64,000 bases of DNA from Flavobacteriaceae bacterium MAR_2010_72 (lineage in GTDB: Bacteria > Bacteroidota > Bacteroidia > Flavobacteriales > Flavobacteriaceae). Positions 16,830 to 26,394 of this stretch are shown here, in pieces (the stretch's first letter is position 1; every line of letters begins with the position of its first letter). The translations under genes and the position numbers were made by a program. The DNA lies in assembly GCA_003550275.1 (NCBI GenBank), contig QXCW01000002.1, positions 1,860,001 to 1,924,000 on the forward strand, written 5' to 3'. The notes below the pieces were generated by a model that ran no database searches, was not told the origin of the DNA, and worked only from the letters and a program-made list of their open reading frames with translations.

Positions 16830-19262
16830 ATGAAAGCCCGCTTAATTTTCTTTTTAATACTCCTCATTACGTTTCATACCAATTTAGCACAAGAAAAAAA
16901 GACCCTAACGATAAAAAAGACTACAGAGGCACCCAAAATTGATGGGGTTTTAGATGATAACGCATGGCAAAATGCTGAAGAAGCTACAGGTTTCATACAA
17001 TTTAGGCCTGAAATGGGAATAAAAGAAACCGAAGACAATAAAACTATAGTTACCATGGCCTATGATGATAGTGCCATTTATGTTGCTGCTTACCTGTATG
17101 ATGATCCTGAACTCATTATGAAGCAGGTCAATCAGCGTGACAACTTTGGGCAGCAGGATTTTTTTACTGTAGTTTTAAATCCTAACAACGACGCTCAAAA
17201 TGATACAGAGTTTTTTGCTTTCCCGTCTGGAAATCAAGCAGATGCTATCGTGTCTCCTGGAAATGGAAATGATTTTGGTTGGAACGGAGTTTGGGATAGT
17301 GCTGTTAAAATAGTTGATGATGGTTGGATCGTTGAAATGAAAATACCCTATTCAAATTTGAGATTTGCCAATCAAGAAATCCAAATTTGGGGCATTCAAT
17401 TTCACCGAAGGTTTAGAAGAAACAACACCCAATATTCATGGAGCCCTATTGACAGAACAAAAGGGAATTCTGGATTATATCATGGTGAATTAAGGGGTAT
17501 AGAAAACATAGAGCCTCCTATACGATTAAGTCTTTATCCATTTGCTTCATCAATTTATACAACCGTAGACGGAGAAAGTGAAAATAAGCAAAGCCTAGGT
17601 TTAGACCTTAAGTATGGCGTGACTGAAAACTTTACGATAGATGCAACATTGATTCCTGATTTTAGTCAAGCTGGTTTTGATGACATTAGACTCAATCTTG
17701 GACCGTTTGAACAAACTTTTTCTGAACAGCGCCAATTTTTTACTGAAGGAGTTGATTTGTTCAATAAAGGAAATCTATTTTATTCTAGACGTGTAGGTAG
17801 TGGTCCAGCAGAAGCGCCAGAGCTTAACGATAATGAAGAGTTTGTAAGTTTTCCAAGCACTATAAAAGTGCTTAATGCCGTTAAGCTTTCTGGGCGTACC
17901 AAAAAGGGACTGGGTATTGGAGTTTTTAATTCCATCACAGAGAAAACTGAAGTGACCGTAAGAAACACGGAAACAGATGAGTCGAGAAAAGTAATTGCCG
18001 AACCTTTTACAAATTATAGTATTATAGTTTTAGACCAACAATTCAATAAAAATTCTTCAGTAAGTCTTATAAACACTAATGTAACCCGTAATGGCCATTT
18101 TAGAGATGCAAATGTAACGGGTTTACTTGCTGATATTACTAATAAAAAGAATACTTTCAATCTAGAAGCTGAAGTTAAAATGAGTTCGCTCAATTTGGCA
18201 GAAGGTAATCAAAACGGATTTAGTACCGAATTTGAGATCAGTAAAGTCGGCGGAAACTTTCGTTATGGTATTGGTCATGATTTTGCCAATAAAACCTATA
18301 ACATCAATGATCTAGGCGTTCAATTTAGAAACAATTACAACAATTTTTCAGCCGATTTCTCCTATCGAATTTTTGAACCTACTGAAAAATTCAACAGTAT
18401 GTCCATTGGCATCAGAACACGTTACAGTCAACTATTCAAACCTAATACTTTCACAGGCTTTAATATTGGGGTCAATTTTGATGCACAAAACAAAAAATTG
18501 CACAATTTTGGAATTAATCTCAATGTTGAACCCGGAAAGCAATACGACTATTTTGGCCCAAGAACAGAAGGACGCTATTTTATTTATGAGAATGGAGCAA
18601 GCATAAATGGGTTCTTTTCATCAAATTCTAACAAAGTGGTTTCTTTCTTTTCCCGAGTAAGTTTATATACTCAATTTGAAGATGACCGCGATTTGTTTAG
18701 TTACTCTATTGACTTTGGACCCAGAATTCGTTTTAATGATCATTTTAGTTTGAGATATTCTATAGATGTTAATAAAACAGGCGGAAGTCGTGGCTATGTG
18801 ACAGACTTTAATAGTGATATTATTTATGGAGAACGAGATCAATTTACTTTAGTTAATAGCATTCAAGGGAGTTACAATTTCAATTCGTTTCATGGTTTAT
18901 CATTGTCATTCAGAAATTATTGGGCTACTGTAGATTATGATAATGAACTTTTTCACCTCATGGAAAATGGAATATTATCTAGAGAAAAAGGATATACTGT
19001 TAATGACATTGAAGACCCGAATATTAACTTCAACACCTGGAATTTAGACTTTGCCTATACATGGCAATTTGCACCAGGGAGCCAGCTTTCAGCACTATAC
19101 CGTAATCAATTATTTAATTTTTCAAATGCAGCTTCTGATGATTATTTTGATAGTTTAGAAACCTTATTTGAGCAACCTATTCAACACACTCTATCCCTTC
19201 GATTAGTGTATTTCATAGATTATAACAATGCAAAACAGTTCTTCACGAATAAAGAAGGTTGA
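16830..19262 (+). CDS. Secreted DUF5916 protein with CBM9-like N-terminus
   Basis: An 810-residue exported protein. Signal peptide about 1-20 (THTNLAQ-type end); a beta-sandwich domain related to carbohydrate-binding family 9 at about 30-220 (IDGVLDDNAWQNAEEATGF, AIYVAAYLYDDPE, DGWIVEMKIPYSNLRF); then a long beta-rich region (DUF5916) whose many alternating strands ending in aromatic residues (for example WNLDFAYTWQFAPGSQL) look like an outer-membrane barrel. The function of the family is unknown; it is common and often multi-copy in flavobacteria. The next gene is a LolD-type ATPase 30-40 bases downstream, with no other obvious link. Confidence 0.85.
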   Translation: MKARLIFFLILLITFHTNLAQEKKTLTIKKTTEAPKIDGVLDDNAWQNAEEATGFIQFRPEMGIKETEDNKTIVTMAYDDSAIYVAAYLYDDPELIMKQVNQRDNFGQQDFFTVVLNPNNDAQNDTEFFAFPSGNQADAIVSPGNGNDFGWNGVWDSAVKIVDDGWIVEMKIPYSNLRFANQEIQIWGIQFHRRFRRNNTQYSWSPIDRTKGNSGLYHGELRGIENIEPPIRLSLYPFASSIYTTVDGESENKQSLGLDLKYGVTENFTIDATLIPDFSQAGFDDIRLNLGPFEQTFSEQRQFFTEGVDLFNKGNLFYSRRVGSGPAEAPELNDNEEFVSFPSTIKVLNAVKLSGRTKKGLGIGVFNSITEKTEVTVRNTETDESRKVIAEPFTNYSIIVLDQQFNKNSSVSLINTNVTRNGHFRDANVTGLLADITNKKNTFNLEAEVKMSSLNLAEGNQNGFSTEFEISKVGGNFRYGIGHDFANKTYNINDLGVQFRNNYNNFSADFSYRIFEPTEKFNSMSIGIRTRYSQLFKPNTFTGFNIGVNFDAQNKKLHNFGINLNVEPGKQYDYFGPRTEGRYFIYENGASINGFFSSNSNKVVSFFSRVSLYTQFEDDRDLFSYSIDFGPRIRFNDHFSLRYSIDVNKTGGSRGYVTDFNSDIIYGERDQFTLVNSIQGSYNFNSFHGLSLSFRNYWATVDYDNELFHLMENGILSREKGYTVNDIEDPNINFNTWNLDFAYTWQFAPGSQLSALYRNQLFNFSNAASDDYFDSLETLFEQPIQHTLSLRLVYFIDYNNAKQFFTNKEG

Positions 19263-19300
19263 GTATTGTACAAAAGCACTTAAAGTAGTACATTGTGCTC

Positions 19301-19963
19301 ATGATTGAAGCTAAAAACATTCATAAGTATTATAAAGATTTACATGTTTTAAAAGGTGTAAATTTAACTATTTTAAAAGGTGAAATAGTATCTATAGTAG
19401 GACCTTCAGGTGCAGGAAAAACCACGCTTTTACAGATTTTAGGCACTTTAGATCATATCTCAACTAAAACAAACAACCAATTACTTATCAACGATACCAA
19501 TGTGGTTGATTTAAAAGATAGAGCATTAGCAAAATTTAGAAATGAGCATATCGGCTTTATTTTTCAGTTTCATCAACTCTTGCCCGAATTTAGTGCCTTG
19601 GAAAATGTGTGCATCCCAGCTTTTATCAAGAACACCTCAAAAGCCAATGCTGAAAAACGGGCTAAAGAACTTTTAGATTTTTTAGGCCTCAAAGAGCGCT
19701 ATCACCACAAACCCAATGAACTTTCTGGTGGTGAACAGCAGCGTGTGGCCGTGGCAAGAGCATTAATAAATAACCCTGACATCATTTTTGCCGATGAGCC
19801 TTCAGGTAATTTAGATACAGAATCCGCCGAAAATCTTCACAACCTATTTTTTAAACTTCGAGATGAATTTGGACAAACCTTTGTCATCGTTACACACAAT
19901 GAAGAACTTGCCAATATGGCTGATAGAAAACTCACTATGGTAGACGGAAAAATTATGGATTGA
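19301..19963 (+). CDS. ABC transporter ATP-binding protein, LolD/MacB type
   Basis: A 220-residue ATPase. Seen: Walker [13 protein letters not shown] near 36-47, Q-loop in [12 protein letters not shown], signature [15 protein letters not shown] near 138-152, Walker [13 protein letters not shown], and the H-loop IVTHNEEL. The Q-loop and DEPSGNLD sequences are those of the LolD/MacB/FtsE class that drives lipoprotein release or type VII ABC machines. No permease is adjacent, so it must work with a membrane partner encoded elsewhere. I place the start at the ATG at 19301; a GTG two codons earlier is possible. Confidence 0.92.
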   Translation: MIEAKNIHKYYKDLHVLKGVNLTILKGEIVSIVGPSGAGKTTLLQILGTLDHISTKTNNQLLINDTNVVDLKDRALAKFRNEHIGFIFQFHQLLPEFSALENVCIPAFIKNTSKANAEKRAKELLDFLGLKERYHHKPNELSGGEQQRVAVARALINNPDIIFADEPSGNLDTESAENLHNLFFKLRDEFGQTFVIVTHNEELANMADRKLTMVDGKIMD

Positions 19964-20024
19964 TTTTTGAAAGATTGCTGCAACTACTTATCTTTTTAAA
20001 TGAAGTAAGCGACCTGTAATTCAC

Positions 20025-20032
20025 TATATTTG
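20025..20032 (+). promoter_or_regulatory. Predicted -7 box for CotH-like gene
   Basis: TATATTTG, exact TAnnTTTG match, 19 bases before the ATG at 20051. It overlaps an in-frame TTG and so argues for the ATG start. Confidence 0.5.
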
Positions 20033-20050
20033 TATCACTTACATAGGGAT

Positions 20051-21112
20051 ATGAACAAACTACTCTTAATAGGTATTCTTTCAATTTATAGTTTTTCAAC
20101 CTATAGTATTGAAGGGCAAGATGTAGACAGCATAAAAAGCAACTATATTGCAACCCAATTATTTTCAGACCAAAAGCCTTTACAAATTCAGCTTAAATTT
20201 TCACTAAAAGATCTCAAAAAAAACACTAATGACAGCACCTATATGGAGTCAATGCTCTATTATAAAAATGAGGCCACTTATTGGGATTCCTTAAAGGTTA
20301 AATTAAAAGCAAGAGGTAATTTCAGACGTACCAATTGTTATTACGCACCACTAACGCTAAAGCTAAAAAAATCCGTTTCAAAAAACACCTATTTTGATGG
20401 GCATAATAAATTAAAAGTAGTTTTGCCTTGCTTAATTGAATCTGATAATGATGATTTCGTACTCAAAGAGTATATGGCTTATAAACTTTACGAAGTGATT
20501 TCGCCAGTACATTTTAAAACACGATTATTAGATTTAGAATACATTGAAGACAAGGGTAAGCGTTCAAAATCAAATATCCTAAAAGCAATTTTTATTGAAG
20601 ATATTGACGATGTTGCCGAACGTCTTGGCGGGAATGAATTAAAAAGACGAATACATCCTTTAGAGCAAGATGATTTAGCCTCAATTCGTAACGCTTTTTT
20701 TCAATACTTAATTGGTAATACCGATTTTTCCACGAGATATCTTCACAACGGGAAATTAGTGGTTATCGATAAAAGAATAATTCCAGTACCGTATGATTTT
20801 GATATGTCTGGTCTTGTTAATGCCAGTTACGCCGTCGTTTCTAATGTTCAGAATATAACGCTAAATATTTCTGATGTGACAGAACGTGTCTATAAAGGTT
20901 ATAAAAGAGATGAAGTTTTGTTTGAAAAAGTAAGAAAGGAATTTATCGTCAACAAACCCAGAATGATTACAATCATAGATAATTTAGAATATCATTTTGA
21001 AGATCGAAATCATTGGGTTCGAGCTAAACGTTATATTTCAGATTTTTTTGAAATCATAGAAAATGAGAAAAGCTTTAAAAAACATATCCTTGACCGTGCT
21101 CGAACTGAATAA
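20051..21112 (+). CDS. Secreted protein resembling CotH-type kinases
   Basis: A 353-residue exported protein; signal peptide about residues 1-19. I do not know a name for the family, but the order of motifs resembles CotH protein kinases: a beta segment with KLKARGNFRRTNC (84-96; compare RGN-S in CotH), a helix FVLKEYMAYKLYEVIS (136-151; compare the RNKLAYDLAR helix), an acidic DIDDVAERLGG (184-194), the segment IGNTDFSTRYLHN (221-233; compare the N-x-D-x5-N catalytic region), and PVPYDFDMSG (245-254; compare the PWDFD metal site). If correct it would be a periplasmic or surface kinase. This is motif comparison by eye only. It is followed by the TIGR02757 gene after 14 bases. Confidence 0.6.
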   Translation: MNKLLLIGILSIYSFSTYSIEGQDVDSIKSNYIATQLFSDQKPLQIQLKFSLKDLKKNTNDSTYMESMLYYKNEATYWDSLKVKLKARGNFRRTNCYYAPLTLKLKKSVSKNTYFDGHNKLKVVLPCLIESDNDDFVLKEYMAYKLYEVISPVHFKTRLLDLEYIEDKGKRSKSNILKAIFIEDIDDVAERLGGNELKRRIHPLEQDDLASIRNAFFQYLIGNTDFSTRYLHNGKLVVIDKRIIPVPYDFDMSGLVNASYAVVSNVQNITLNISDVTERVYKGYKRDEVLFEKVRKEFIVNKPRMITIIDNLEYHFEDRNHWVRAKRYISDFFEIIENEKSFKKHILDRARTE

Positions 21113-21126
21113 ATTTTAATACTTTC

Positions 21127-21891
21127 ATGACCATTCCTGACCTAAAAGACTTCCTTGATGCAAAAGTGATTCAGTACAATAATTCAAAATTTATTGAAAC
21201 AGACCCAATTCAAGTTCCGCATACATTCAGCTTAAAAGAGGATATAGAAATTTCAGGCTTTTTAACGGCAACTATTGCATGGGGCAACAGAAAAAGTATT
21301 ATCAACAATGCAAAACGCATGATGACCCTCCTAGAAAATGCTCCTCATGATTTTGTCATAAACCACCAAGATTCCGATTTAGAGAAGCTCCTGCCTTTTG
21401 TACATAGAACTTTTAATGGTGAAGATTTTATACAATTTATAGCGAGTTTAAAGCACATCTATGAAACTCACCACGGCCTTGAACAGGTTTTTGCTAGCTA
21501 TTCAGAAAAAGATTCGCTTCAAAAAAGCATTCATAAGCTTAAATCACATTTTTTTGAAGTCGAGCATTTACCTCGAACGCAAAAGCACATTAGCGATCCA
21601 TTGAAAAATTCAGCGGCCAAACGAATTAATATGTTTTTGCGTTGGATGGTACGACAAGACACTGCGGGTGTAGATTTTGGAATTTGGAAAAGCCTCTCTC
21701 CTAGTCAATTATCTTGTCCGTTGGATGTGCATTCTGGTAATGTAGCACGAAAACTAGGATTGCTTAACCGAAAACAAAACGATGCTAAAGCCTTAAATGA
21801 ACTAGATAATTCTTTGAGAAAACTAGATCCTAATGATCCCGTAAAATATGATTTCGCCTTATTTGGCCTAGGTGTTTTTGAAGCATTTTAA
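21127..21891 (+). CDS. TIGR02757 family protein (DUF2400)
   Basis: A 254-residue cytoplasmic protein of the TIGR02757 family, function unknown. Seen: ATIAWGNRKSIINNAKRMM near 50-68, the conserved SAAKRINMFLRWMVRQD near 157-173, PLDVHSGNVARKLGLL near 198-213, and the C-terminal PVKYDFALFGLGVFEAF. The latter half recalls the helix-hairpin-helix DNA glycosylase fold (LDVH followed by a helical tail), a resemblance noted for this family but not evidence of activity. It lies 14 bases after the CotH-like gene. Confidence 0.88.
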   Translation: MTIPDLKDFLDAKVIQYNNSKFIETDPIQVPHTFSLKEDIEISGFLTATIAWGNRKSIINNAKRMMTLLENAPHDFVINHQDSDLEKLLPFVHRTFNGEDFIQFIASLKHIYETHHGLEQVFASYSEKDSLQKSIHKLKSHFFEVEHLPRTQKHISDPLKNSAAKRINMFLRWMVRQDTAGVDFGIWKSLSPSQLSCPLDVHSGNVARKLGLLNRKQNDAKALNELDNSLRKLDPNDPVKYDFALFGLGVFEAF

Positions 21892-21950
21892 CAAGATGTT
21901 TTTATCACTTTGATTATATTTAGCCTCATTTAATAACCAATTCAATCCAA

Positions 21951-23438
21951 ATGAAAAATTCTATCCTTACCCTCATTGCTTTAGCTTATTTTTCCGTTTC
22001 TGCACAAGAGCGAACACTTCCTGTTGACACAACAGTAATCACCAAACATAATATTACAGTAAAAGGTGTTAATTTCTCTTATACTGCAGCTACTGGAACA
22101 CAGCCTGTTTGGAATGAAAGCGGAGAGCCTGTTGCCAGTCTGTTTTATACCTATTACACAAGAGACAATGTTAAGGATAGAGCTAGCAGGCCACTGATTA
22201 TTTCATTTAACGGTGGGCCTGGATCTGCATCGGTTTGGATGCACATTGCCTATACCGGACCTCGAATTTTAAATATTGACGATGAGGGCTATCCTGTGCA
22301 ACCTTACGGATTTAAGAGCAACCCGAATTCAATTATAGATGTGGCAGATATTGTTTTTGTAAATCCTGTAAACACTGGGTATTCTAGAATGATCCCGAAT
22401 AAAGAAGGGAAAATGCCCGATAAAAGTTTGTTTTTTGGCATTAATGAGGATATAAAATATTTGGCCGAATGGATTAACACCTTTGTATCCCGCAATAATC
22501 GCTGGGAATCTCCCAAATATATTATTGGAGAGAGTTATGGTGGAACCCGCGTTATGGGCTTATCGTTAGAGCTTCAAAATAGCCAATGGATGTACCTTAA
22601 TGGGGTCATTTTGGTTTCTCCGGCCGATTATAAAGTATTACGTGTTGGTGGACCTGTTTCTTCTGCTCTAAACCTGCCCTATTTTACGGCTGCAGCATGG
22701 CATCACAATATGTTACCACAAGACTTACAAAGTAAGGATTTGTTAGACATATTGCCAGAAGCAGAAGATTACACTATTAATAAGTTGATTCCTGCGTTGG
22801 CAAAAGGAGGTTTCATTAATGATAATGAAAGAAAAGAAGTTGCCCAAAAAATGTCTAGGTATTCTGGATTAAGCGAAAAAGTTATCCTTCAACATAATTT
22901 AGATGTTCCAACTCAATTTTTCTGGAAAGAATTATTACGAGATAAAACAGGGCAAACCATTGGGCGTTTGGACTCGAGGTATCTGGGTTATGACAAAATT
23001 GAAGCTGGAACATCGCCTGATTACAGTGCTGAACTTACGTCGTGGTTACACTCATTTACTCCAGCCATAAATCACTATATCAAAAACGAATTAAAGTTTG
23101 ATACAGATCTTAAATATAATATGTTTGGCCCTGTTCGGCCTTGGAATAATGACAATGACAATGTGAGGGATAATTTAAGACAAGCTATGGCACAAAACCC
23201 TTATTTACAAGTCCTTACCCAATCAGGTTATTATGATGGTGCTACCACCTATTTTAATGCGAAATACACCATGTGGCAAATAGATCCTAGTGGCAAAATG
23301 AAAGATCGATTTACATTTAAAGGCTATAGAAGTGGGCATATGATGTACTTGCGTTATGAAGACTTGATTTCTGCAAATGAAGATTTAAGGGAGTTTATAA
23401 AAAAATCATCTGCTAATGGTAAAGCCGCTAAATATTAA
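21951..23438 (+). CDS. Secreted serine carboxypeptidase, family S10
   Basis: A 495-residue exported carboxypeptidase. Signal peptide about 1-18 (SVSAQ). Seen: the oxyanion/substrate motif FNGGPGSASVWMH near 84-96, the catalytic serine in IGESYGGTR (S195), NTGYSRMIP near 140, and the catalytic histidine in GYRSGHMMYLR near 465. S10 enzymes remove C-terminal residues and prefer acidic pH. The next gene, a lipoprotein, begins ten bases downstream; the pair is probably an operon for processing external peptides. Confidence 0.93.
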   Translation: MKNSILTLIALAYFSVSAQERTLPVDTTVITKHNITVKGVNFSYTAATGTQPVWNESGEPVASLFYTYYTRDNVKDRASRPLIISFNGGPGSASVWMHIAYTGPRILNIDDEGYPVQPYGFKSNPNSIIDVADIVFVNPVNTGYSRMIPNKEGKMPDKSLFFGINEDIKYLAEWINTFVSRNNRWESPKYIIGESYGGTRVMGLSLELQNSQWMYLNGVILVSPADYKVLRVGGPVSSALNLPYFTAAAWHHNMLPQDLQSKDLLDILPEAEDYTINKLIPALAKGGFINDNERKEVAQKMSRYSGLSEKVILQHNLDVPTQFFWKELLRDKTGQTIGRLDSRYLGYDKIEAGTSPDYSAELTSWLHSFTPAINHYIKNELKFDTDLKYNMFGPVRPWNNDNDNVRDNLRQAMAQNPYLQVLTQSGYYDGATTYFNAKYTMWQIDPSGKMKDRFTFKGYRSGHMMYLRYEDLISANEDLREFIKKSSANGKAAKY

Positions 23439-23447
23439 AAAAAGAAA

Positions 23448-24692
23448 ATGAAGCACTTAAAAAAATATCTTGTCCCATTTTATTTGATATTGTTAGTATT
23501 GCAGTCCTGTGATAATGATACAAAACAATTAATTACAGCTATTGCATCACCTGCATCAGAAAAAAGCTCTGAACCCAATTTACACCTTTCTAAAGATGGC
23601 CAAATTTATTTAACTTGGATTGAAGTTTTACCTGACACATCGAGTATTTTGAAATTTTCAACGTTAAATAAGAATAACTCGTGGTCAGAACCAAAATCTG
23701 TTGCACAAGGAAAAAACTGGTTTGTGAATTGGGCTGATTTTCCTGGGCTAACCTCATTTGGAAACACTAATTTGGCGACTCATTACCTTAAAAAAAGCGC
23801 CAATGGAACTTACACTTATGATGTAAAATTGAAGTTTTCTAAAGATGGAGGAAATACTTGGGGTAAGGCCATAACTCCGCATACAGACAACACCCAAACT
23901 GAACATGGTTTTGTTAGTAAACTGGCTTTAGATGATCAATCCTTGTTGTCTGTTTGGCTTGACGGTAGACAGTATGCCTATGCAGAAGAAAATGATTCTA
24001 TTGCAAAAGAAATGACTTTAAGGGCTGCTTCGTTTGATCCTGAAGGTAAACTGATACATGAATATTTAATTGACGAGCGCGTTTGTGATTGCTGCCAAAC
24101 CGATATGGCAATGACCAATCAAGGTCCAATAGTCGTGTATAGAGATCGTACTGAAGACGAAATAAGAGACATCTACTATTCACGTTTAATTAATAATATC
24201 TGGACACATCCACAACCCGTGCATGACGATAATTGGAACATCGCAGGTTGCCCCGTGAATGGGCCTTCTATTTCAGGATATGAAAACACCGTAGCAGTAG
24301 CATGGTACACCATGCAAGACGATAATCCTAGCGTTAAACTTGCTTTTTCAAATACCAATGGTGATGGTTTTGAAAAACCTATAACCTTAAGTAATGTCTT
24401 TCCTATTGGTCGTGTGGATGTTGAGTTAATTGATGAAAATTCTGCACTTGTAACTTGGGTCGATACCATTGAATACGAAACCATTATTCAAATGCAACGC
24501 ATCGATAAAAATGGTAGTAAAAGTGAAATTTTAACACTTGCAAAAACCTCTGAAAGTAGATCGAGTGGGTTTCCTAGAATGGTTGTTAAAGATCATACCG
24601 CCTATCTTGCCTATACCTTAAGTGGTAACGAGAATTTGAGTATTAAAACCTTGGCCGTAGATCTCGACTTAATGACCACATCAAATAATTAG
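23448..24692 (+). CDS. Lipoprotein with sialidase-like beta-propeller repeats
   Basis: A 414-residue lipoprotein. The signal ends at LQSC (about residue 22) and is followed by DNDTK, an acidic stretch just after the lipidated cysteine of the sort that directs Bacteroidota lipoproteins to the cell surface. The body has repeats typical of BNR/sialidase propellers: LHLSKDGQIYLTW, LKFSKDGGNTWGK, VAWYTMQDDNPSVKLAFS, SALVTWVD. A CDCCQTD motif near residue 210 may be a disulfide or metal site. No sialidase arginine triad could be assigned, so I call it a propeller protein of unknown ligand. It follows the S10 peptidase by ten bases. Confidence 0.82.
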   Translation: MKHLKKYLVPFYLILLVLQSCDNDTKQLITAIASPASEKSSEPNLHLSKDGQIYLTWIEVLPDTSSILKFSTLNKNNSWSEPKSVAQGKNWFVNWADFPGLTSFGNTNLATHYLKKSANGTYTYDVKLKFSKDGGNTWGKAITPHTDNTQTEHGFVSKLALDDQSLLSVWLDGRQYAYAEENDSIAKEMTLRAASFDPEGKLIHEYLIDERVCDCCQTDMAMTNQGPIVVYRDRTEDEIRDIYYSRLINNIWTHPQPVHDDNWNIAGCPVNGPSISGYENTVAVAWYTMQDDNPSVKLAFSNTNGDGFEKPITLSNVFPIGRVDVELIDENSALVTWVDTIEYETIIQMQRIDKNGSKSEILTLAKTSESRSSGFPRMVVKDHTAYLAYTLSGNENLSIKTLAVDLDLMTTSNN

Positions 24693-24697
24693 ACTCT

Positions 24698-26293
24698 TTA
24701 ATTTTTTTCTTTTGAATTCAACCACATCTTACGCAATTCCAATTGGGATTGCGTGGGATTTTCAACAGGAGTCAACTTTCCTCTGTCATCAATATTTAAA
24801 CCCACTTTTTCAAAAAAATCACTGTAGTTTATTGATGTATCTCCTTCAACATAAGTTTTAAAAAAGGAACCAATTGCAGGATAGGTCATTTTAGTAATTT
24901 CTTCTATAATAAAATCATCTTCAAATGGTTTTTCCTTTCCGTATTTTAATGACAATTCCTTCATTAAAGAAAGCAGGTTACGAGCGCCTTGACTTTCTTC
25001 AAGCATAATAAGATCAAGACACATTCCTATCAAGGCGCCTTTTTCATAAACATTTACATAATTTGAAGCAAATTGAGGCTCAATAATGTGTTCACTCATA
25101 GTAGTAAAACTCATGGAGTCATTAAACCGTTTTGAACTAATTATTTTTTGCATGATGGTATTGTAAAATTCCTCTTCAGAAACAAGCCCTTCATAAACCT
25201 GAAAATGTTGTGCAAAATACTCGGTCACACCTTCGTACATCCATAAATGTTTTGAAAATGTTGGCGTATGGTAATCAAAATAATGCACGTCTTCGGAGTG
25301 CACTCCAAGCGGCGTAACAATGTGAAAGAATTCATGGGCAACTATATCAATGATTGCTTTTTCCAAATATGATTTTGGAAAGAACTCCCCCAATACCACA
25401 ACCGTAGATGTATGGTGTTCTAAAGCCCCAAAACCCTTTGGCGAGGTAGCACTCCCGTCAGATAAAAACAAATAGATATCATACCGCTTTGTGGTGTCAA
25501 TTGGACCCAAATAAGCTTTTTGTGCCTCCATCATTTTATAAACGGTCTCCTTCAGATTTTTTGCAGTATGTACTTTATTTGGAGAATATAGACTCAAAAC
25601 TATTTTAATATCACCCACCATAAACTCTTCAACATTAAGTTCACCCATCATCATTGGGTTATCAGTGATATCAAAATACCGTGGCGCGAAATAACTGGTT
25701 ATTATTTTGTTGTCATTAGTAAGCACCGTTTTGGTTTCTTGCAAAGCAGATGTCCGTACAAAATGAGCCGGTGATGTAACATCTAAAGTATACGAATTAC
25801 GCTTTAAAGAATCAAAATAGCCAATCAATCCATGTAAATTAAGCACAAAATTGTCGTCAGAAAAATTTGTTCCTTCTGGCGAAAAAATCGCTTTAAATTC
25901 ACCGCTGCGTTCAATGTCATAGGTGTCGTTAACCAAATATGTAATTTTATCTAATTTAACTGCATTGGAGATTAACCAAGAATTGTCATCAATTCTTTCA
26001 GTTTTTAAAGGGTTTCCGTCATAATCCAGAGCTGTAAATTCATCAGTGTATTTTCCAAAATTGCTGTATTCATAAGTGCCTTGAACCACTCTTGGCAAAC
26101 GATAGATAACTTCGTTTTGTGTAAATCGCCCCGGGTTTATAGTTACGGGAGCTTTATCATCAACAATAGCAGTTAGATCAATTGACGTTTCTATTAGGTT
26201 ATTTTCAGCTAAATCACTTACAATATTTTTAGATGACGTCCCACAGGAGACCAAGGTAATACCTGCTAGTAACAGGCCAAAAATTCTATTCAT
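24698..26293 (-). CDS. Lipoprotein metallopeptidase, family M61-like
   Basis: A 531-residue exported peptidase. I choose the ATG at 26293, which gives a clean lipoprotein signal ending in TLVSC; a start 15 codons earlier would put a basic extension before it. Domains: an N-terminal beta domain (about 30-220) and the catalytic part with zinc motif VAHEFFHIVTP and the distal glutamate in MYEGVTEYFAQHF, as in M61 glycyl aminopeptidases. The C-terminal region (SINYSDFFEKVGLNIDDRG) is a shortened remnant where other members carry a PDZ domain. It converges with the propeller lipoprotein gene, the two stops being only a few bases apart. Confidence 0.87.
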   Translation of the reverse strand: MNRIFGLLLAGITLVSCGTSSKNIVSDLAENNLIETSIDLTAIVDDKAPVTINPGRFTQNEVIYRLPRVVQGTYEYSNFGKYTDEFTALDYDGNPLKTERIDDNSWLISNAVKLDKITYLVNDTYDIERSGEFKAIFSPEGTNFSDDNFVLNLHGLIGYFDSLKRNSYTLDVTSPAHFVRTSALQETKTVLTNDNKIITSYFAPRYFDITDNPMMMGELNVEEFMVGDIKIVLSLYSPNKVHTAKNLKETVYKMMEAQKAYLGPIDTTKRYDIYLFLSDGSATSPKGFGALEHHTSTVVVLGEFFPKSYLEKAIIDIVAHEFFHIVTPLGVHSEDVHYFDYHTPTFSKHLWMYEGVTEYFAQHFQVYEGLVSEEEFYNTIMQKIISSKRFNDSMSFTTMSEHIIEPQFASNYVNVYEKGALIGMCLDLIMLEESQGARNLLSLMKELSLKYGKEKPFEDDFIIEEITKMTYPAIGSFFKTYVEGDTSINYSDFFEKVGLNIDDRGKLTPVENPTQSQLELRKMWLNSKEKN

Positions 26294-26394
26294 AAATAAA
26301 ATATTTCGAAATCGTTTTCGGTGTAAAACTACAATCATTTTAAATTTATTGAATTAAAGATTTTGTTAAAATGTTGAATTAGTATATTAGCTGC

